DNA from: Symbiodinium natans
Taxonomy: Eukaryota; Sar; Dinophyceae; Suessiales; Symbiodiniaceae
Direction: 5' to 3'
DNA length: 64,000 bases
Assembly (NCBI GenBank): GCA_905221605.1
Contig: CAJNDS010002575.1
Coordinates: forward strand, 291,564 to 355,563
Below are positions 59,700 to 64,000 of this stretch, piece by piece. The position numbers and the translations under genes were made by a program. The number at the start of each line of letters is the position of its first letter. The stretch's first letter is position 1. Under the pieces are notes generated by a model, which ran no database searches, had not been told where the DNA came from, and saw nothing but the letters and a program-made list of their open reading frames with translations.

Positions 59700-60235
59700 G
59701 AGGCCGCATTCGGGGTTTGTGGCAGTTTCGGGTTTAGGGTTTTAGGATTTCGGGCGCTTGTACATGAGGGCTGCATGTGATCGTGTCACACGGTGAACTC
59801 CAATACCTGTCAATACTTCCTAAAAAGCCCTCAAACCCTAACTGCCTCTTTTGGTGGGTTGGTTGATGAGGGTTTTATGAAGAGCTTAGGGTTCAAGTAA
59901 GGGCTCAAAGGCTAAGTAAGGGTTAAGGGGTAGCCTTGGAACCAAGCACCGCAGCCCCTAAGTTTGAAGCTCCCGAACAACCCCCATTACCAAAAAACCC
60001 GGCAGCTTCGACACGCACTCACCGGGTGTGGCCTCCGAACATCCTACAGCCTCAATGCCTCAACTGTTTAGTTTTAACTTCAAAGGTGACGGGCGCCATT
60101 TAGAACTTTGCTTTTCCAATCCCTACACTTCCAAGCCGAAACACCTCCCCCGCCCACCCCTGAACAATTTAAGGCTTAGGGTTTAGGGACCCCCCCCCCT
60201 CAACCCTGCAAAACTTCCCAAACCCTCATATCGTG
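59700..60235. repeat. Scattered telomere-like repeats (TTTAGGG / CCCTAAA variants)
   Basis: GGGTTTAGGGTTTTAGGATTTCGGG near 59,730; GTTAAGGG and CCCTAA variants near 59,835-59,945 and 60,170-60,235. No gene recognised in this stretch. Confidence 0.6.
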
Positions 60236-60949
60236 AAACAACATCCTTTGAAAGAGCGCGGGTGGGCAGGAGAAGCTCATCGAGAGGAGGGCTCCTCTTG
60301 GCTTTTGGCCCGCAACCATCAGGCTTTGGAAAGAAGCCGAGCTGTCCAGAGTTTATTTAGATTTAGAGGTCAGGTGCGGGTTCAGGCATTCGCTAGATTC
60401 AGGGGTTACCCTGCATCAAACACTAAACCTGAAACCGCAGGGCAAGGGTCCGCTTGTTTGGTGATACAGCATTTTGTGCTGAGGTACTTCAAACTTTGGC
60501 AGTTGAAGTCTTCAAAGCCCTCATGTGACGATTCCACGCAGCTCCCACAGACGAAGCGGTTGGTTTAGGGTTTTAGGTCGTAATGCTGATGCCGTCTGGA
60601 AAGGAATCCATCATCCGCACGCGTGACCCAGCCTTGGGCCATAGTTCCCTTGGTTCGTTTAGGTCCATGGCCAAGCCCGGAAGGCCTCATACGATTCCGA
60701 AAGTGGTGGCTGGAAGAAATATATGTCTCGCTCTCTAGTGAACTATCTTCCTGGCCTTTGTTTTGACCAGCGGTTTTCCGGAGTCTCTTGTGGAAGCTTC
60801 AGGCTCCTTATTCCAACCATCTGAAGGTTGCTTTGAAAGCCTGCGCTACAGCACAGACCAGAAACGGACCCCCCCTCCCTAATTACTTGCGATCCACATC
60901 CTCAAGCCTTGTGGCGCAGCACGGAATTCCATCAGCCAGCTGTTCTTTT

Positions 60950-61667
60950 TAGCACCAGAGCTTCGACTCTTGACATTCGAGGCTGCGGTGGCTTGCACTG
61001 GCTTGCAGGAGTTGGATGGGCTTGGAGTTGAAGGTTTTGAGCTCCGGAAGATGATATATGTAAGGAACGTGCCATACGGAGCTGCCAGGGAGCTACATGT
61101 CTTTCAAGATCCCATGGTGCCCTTGAAGCTTGCAGAGTGCAATTCACCCTGCAGGCATGTTGGTCATCGGAACGTGTGGCCGAGGAACAGGTGTGGCCGC
61201 CCCCCGAGCTGCCCCCTGGTATTTTGAGCTGATTCCCCAACCTTTCTACCCTTGGGGGCTCAACAAGACTATTCAACTCACCATAGCCCACAGCAACAGG
61301 GCGCTTGACCCCCGCTACGGGGAAGTTACTTAGCCTGAGGAGCGGTTTGGATTCCGAGCTCTTTGAAGTTCTCTGGGGCAGTGCAACGCCAACGGTTCTT
61401 GTGTTCAAAATCCAGGTCCGAACTCTCCAAGCCGTTCGCATACCTTTTTTCCGCCTGGATATGTTTCATGAGGATCAAGTCAAAACCGTGTACTATCCGG
61501 CTTTTGCTGGTGTTCGGCCAGTTCAACCAGGTCTATGCGGCCGGGTGGAACGAGATATCTACGGAGGGCACGAAAACATTGAACGATTACTTTTGGGTCT
61601 TAGCTGCTCCGCCAGAAACACGAAAGTATGGCTTGGTTTCTGTGTTGGCCAGCCCAAGATAAAGTAG
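60950..61667 (+). pseudogene. Degenerate coding-like region, unrecognised
   Basis: Protein-like blocks lie in order but in changing frames: LLTFEAAVACTGLQELDGLG (60,968), LIPQPFYPWGLNKTIQLTIA (61,232), LDSELFEVLWGSATPTVLVF (61,348) and VYAAGWNEISTEGTKTLNDY (61,530). At least one frameshift separates the last two. It looks like a decayed gene or retrogene; family unknown. Confidence 0.3.
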
Positions 61668-61923
61668 CCGTGCATGTTGCACTTGCAGTACCTCCTGGAA
61701 GGCCCGTTGAGCGCGTCCAGTGACCTCAAGCAGACAGTTTTGAAAGTTCATACATGGCTGGTGAGGGGAGCCTATACGGCACAACAAAAGCAAGCGCGCA
61801 GCAGACCCTGTACAGGACAGAGGCCGACAACATGCTTGGATGCTTTGGGAGACTGGCATGGCAGATGCTATGTTAGATGCTATGTTACTGGTTGCGCACG
61901 TGCGTGCGTGGGTGCACGTGCTT

Positions 61924-61993
61924 GTGCGTGTGTGGGAGTGTGTGTGTGTGTTCTTTGTTGGTCGGTTGGTTGGTTGGTTGGTTGGTTGGTTGG
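61924..61993. repeat. (TG)n and (TTGG)n microsatellites
   Basis: TGTGTGTG near 61,940-61,950, then about seven GGTT units at 61,964-61,993. Confidence 0.9.
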
Positions 61994-62429
61994 ATTTGGC
62001 TGGTCGATAGCCGGAAGTTGGTGACTAGGGATACGATTCGTTAACCACCGATTATCCCACTTATCCGGCACGAAAGGCAGCTCAGCTGGCCCTGTGTGCG
62101 TAACCACTCGTACAACTGGATTGTGGGAGATTGGTGGGGCCGGGCCTCGCGGTTGACCGTGTTGGAGTGCCTTCCAGCGACCTGGGGACGGTTAGTGTGG
62201 ACCTCTTTCTTGGCAGCGCCCTTTGGGGAAGGAGCCCATGGCAAGCCTTCTTTGGTGAGCCCTCTGGGATGACTTCCATGGCCCGTCCAGATCGAGAGCG
62301 CCCGAACGGGCCGGACACACGACCCAGAACCAGCGAGGTTGTGCGAGGCTTCATGGTGAGTGAGCTTGGTCCGCCCTTCGACGTATCCTGGTCCTGCTGC
62401 GGCGGTCACCATGGGCCCGGTGGCTTTCT

Positions 62430-62640
62430 GGTGCGGTGTGGTCTAGTGTGGTGTGACAAGTGTGGTGTATGCGTGGTGCGGTGTATGCATGGAGTGGTGA
62501 TGTGCAGTGTATGTGTGATGTGCATGGTGTGGTGCGTTGTTGGGCATGTGTGTGGTGTGTGCATGGGCGCAAGCAGTGCGGTGTGATGTGAAGCATGTGC
62601 GATGCATGCGTGGCCTGGTGCATGTGTGTGATGTAATTGT
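62430..62640. repeat. Degenerate TGTGGTGTATGCG array, part 1
   Basis: Imperfect repeats of TGTGGTGYRTGYG. His/Thr-rich minus-strand ORFs over it are artefacts of the repeat. Confidence 0.8.
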
Positions 62641-62664
62641 GCGTGGTGCAGCTCGAAGTCCACG

Positions 62665-63320
62665 AGTGATTACCATGTATCTGTCCATACATGAACCCCT
62701 TGTAGCAACGATGCAGAACCGTTAGTTAAGTTGAACAGCACAGTATTTACGGTCCTCTTCCTTTTTCGAACGTGCGCTTAGTAATAGATTTGTCCACGCA
62801 TGAAACTCCTCTAGCAGCGATGCAAAACCAGTTAGACACATAAAACCATAAATATACCAGCCAAGTATGGAACGCATCTAGCAACGATGCAAAAAACCAT
62901 TCGGAAGCGTAAAATCACAAACATAGCAGCAAAGTATTTACGATCCTCTTCCTGTCTCGAACGTGCACGCGTGACTACCATATATCTGGCCAGATACGAA
63001 ACCTATCCAGCAACGATACAAAACCATTTGGACACACAAGACCACAAATATAACAGCAAAGGATTTTACCGTCCTCTTCCTTTCTCGAACGTGCATGATA
63101 AGTTATCAAGGATCTGTCCATACATGCAACCCATCAAGCAACGATACACAACCGCTTACTTGGACGCATCGAACCACAAATAGGACTGCCATGTTTACAC
63201 GCATGAAACCGCAAATGTGACAGCGAAGTATTTGCGAGCCTCGTTCCTTTTTGCATGCTTGCCATATATCTGTCCAGATATGAAGCCCATCTAGCAACAA
63301 TGCAAAGCCATATGTTGCAT
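62665..63320. repeat. Satellite-like tandem array, unit about 130-190 bp
   Basis: Four or five diverged units contain GTCCTCTTCCTTTCTCGAACGTGC (starts near 62,750, 62,940, 63,072, 63,233), ATCTGTCCATACATGAA and TAGCAACGATGCAAAACC in the same order. No coding content. Confidence 0.75.
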
Positions 63321-64000
63321 GTGTATTTATATGTGCGTTGGTTGTGGCGAATGCGCGGTGTGGTGTATGCGTGTGTTTACAGTGTAAGTATACGTGGTGT
63401 GGTGAATGCGGGAATGCATGTTTCGGTGTCTTGCAGGGTGTGGGGTAGGCTTGGTGTGATGTTTTGCGGTGTGCAGTGTACGCATTGTGCGGCGTGCACG
63501 TGGTGCCCTGCATGCATGGCGCGCTGTATGCGTGGTAGGGTGAGTGTGTTGTGTAGTGTGCGCGTGGTGCGCTGTATGCCTGGAGCGGTGTATTGTATGT
63601 GTTGCGCAGTGTGCGTGTGCAAACGTGTGCGGTGCATGTATTTGTTTGCAACCGGTGTATGCGTGGTTTGGGATTTTATGCACGGTGTGGTGCATAGCGG
63701 CATAGCCGATGCGTGGTGCGTGCGTGGCGAGGGTGATGCCGTTGTGAAGAGTACGCGTGCTGCTGTGTGGCTGCGTGCCGGGTGCGGTGCAGGCGTTGTG
63801 CAGCGCACACGCGGTTCAGTGCCGGTTGTAGGGTGCATGGTAGGGTGCATGCGCTGTGTGGTGCATGATGGTGTATGCGTGATGCAGCGTATGTGTGGTG
63901 TATGTGTGGTGTATGTGTGGTGTCCGTGTGGTGTATGTGCGGTGTATGTGTGGCGTATGTGTGGTGTATGTGTGGTGTATGTGTGGTGGTGTATGTGTTG
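63320..64000. repeat. Degenerate TGTGGTGTATGTG array, part 2 (reaches window end)
   Basis: Becomes nearly perfect GTGTATGTGTGGT repeats from about 63,890 to the window end. Confidence 0.85.

Noticed and set aside
62351-63850. His/Thr-rich minus-strand ORFs
   Set aside because: They are translations of the TGTGGTGTATG arrays.
1-64000. CRISPR array, rRNA, tRNA or bacterial operon features
   Set aside because: None seen; repeats lack CRISPR spacing, no cloverleaf or rRNA core was recognised, and introns plus retroelements indicate a eukaryotic nuclear genome.

Overview
The window looks like nuclear DNA of a dinoflagellate, probably a Symbiodiniaceae-like alga. Four things point there: a short-intron metacaspase gene whose introns mostly start with GC instead of GT, degenerate TTTAGGG telomere-like tracts, a high density of copia and tyrosine-recombinase retroelements with very long ORFs, and many minisatellites. 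The lineage is inferred from these traits and was not checked against any database.

Bases 1-6,600 (minus strand) hold a DIRS-like element, E1. It has a small coiled-coil ORF, a tyrosine recombinase (YR), a 49-nt direct repeat, a zinc-finger Gag, and, in the same frame after a single UGA, a Pol that runs off the window. That Pol carries a 2-oxoglutarate/Fe(II)-oxygenase-like region, a C5-methyltransferase-like domain and a reverse transcriptase. Bases 7,085-15,463 (minus) are a complete Ty1/copia retrotransposon with TG...CA LTRs of only 133 and 109 bp, a 5-bp target duplication (GTCTT), and a 2,173-codon ORF that ends in an unusual membrane plus Cys/His extension. Bases 16,000-19,300 hold exon-like, partly frameshifted coding pieces of unrecognised genes.

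Bases 20,424-32,740 (minus) are a second DIRS-like element, E2, bounded by 150-bp inverted repeats. Its order is coiled-coil ORF, zinc-finger ORF, broken proline-rich ORF, YR, Gag, UGA, Pol. A more diverged inverted-repeat pair (20,061-20,242 and 36,832-37,012) and a decayed YR fragment (33.4-34.7 kb) lie outside it, which suggests nested insertion into an older relative. E1 and E2 differ in sequence but share two odd features: the YR lies upstream of gag, and gag and pol are in one frame split by one UGA. In E1 the stop context is UGA-CUAG, a known eukaryotic readthrough signal. I regard this YR-gag-UGA-pol family, with its methyltransferase-like and oxygenase-like domains, as the most novel system here.

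Bases 37,000-47,300 contain no gene I recognise, only a few exon-like pieces and a peculiar AT-rich/poly-G block. Bases 47,700-56,020 (plus) carry two tandem metacaspase genes; the catalytic His and Cys exons are visible in both, and the second can be spliced by eye. Bases 56,000-64,000 are mainly minisatellites, telomere-like repeats, a satellite-like array and a TG-rich degenerate array, with one or two unrecognised ORFs.
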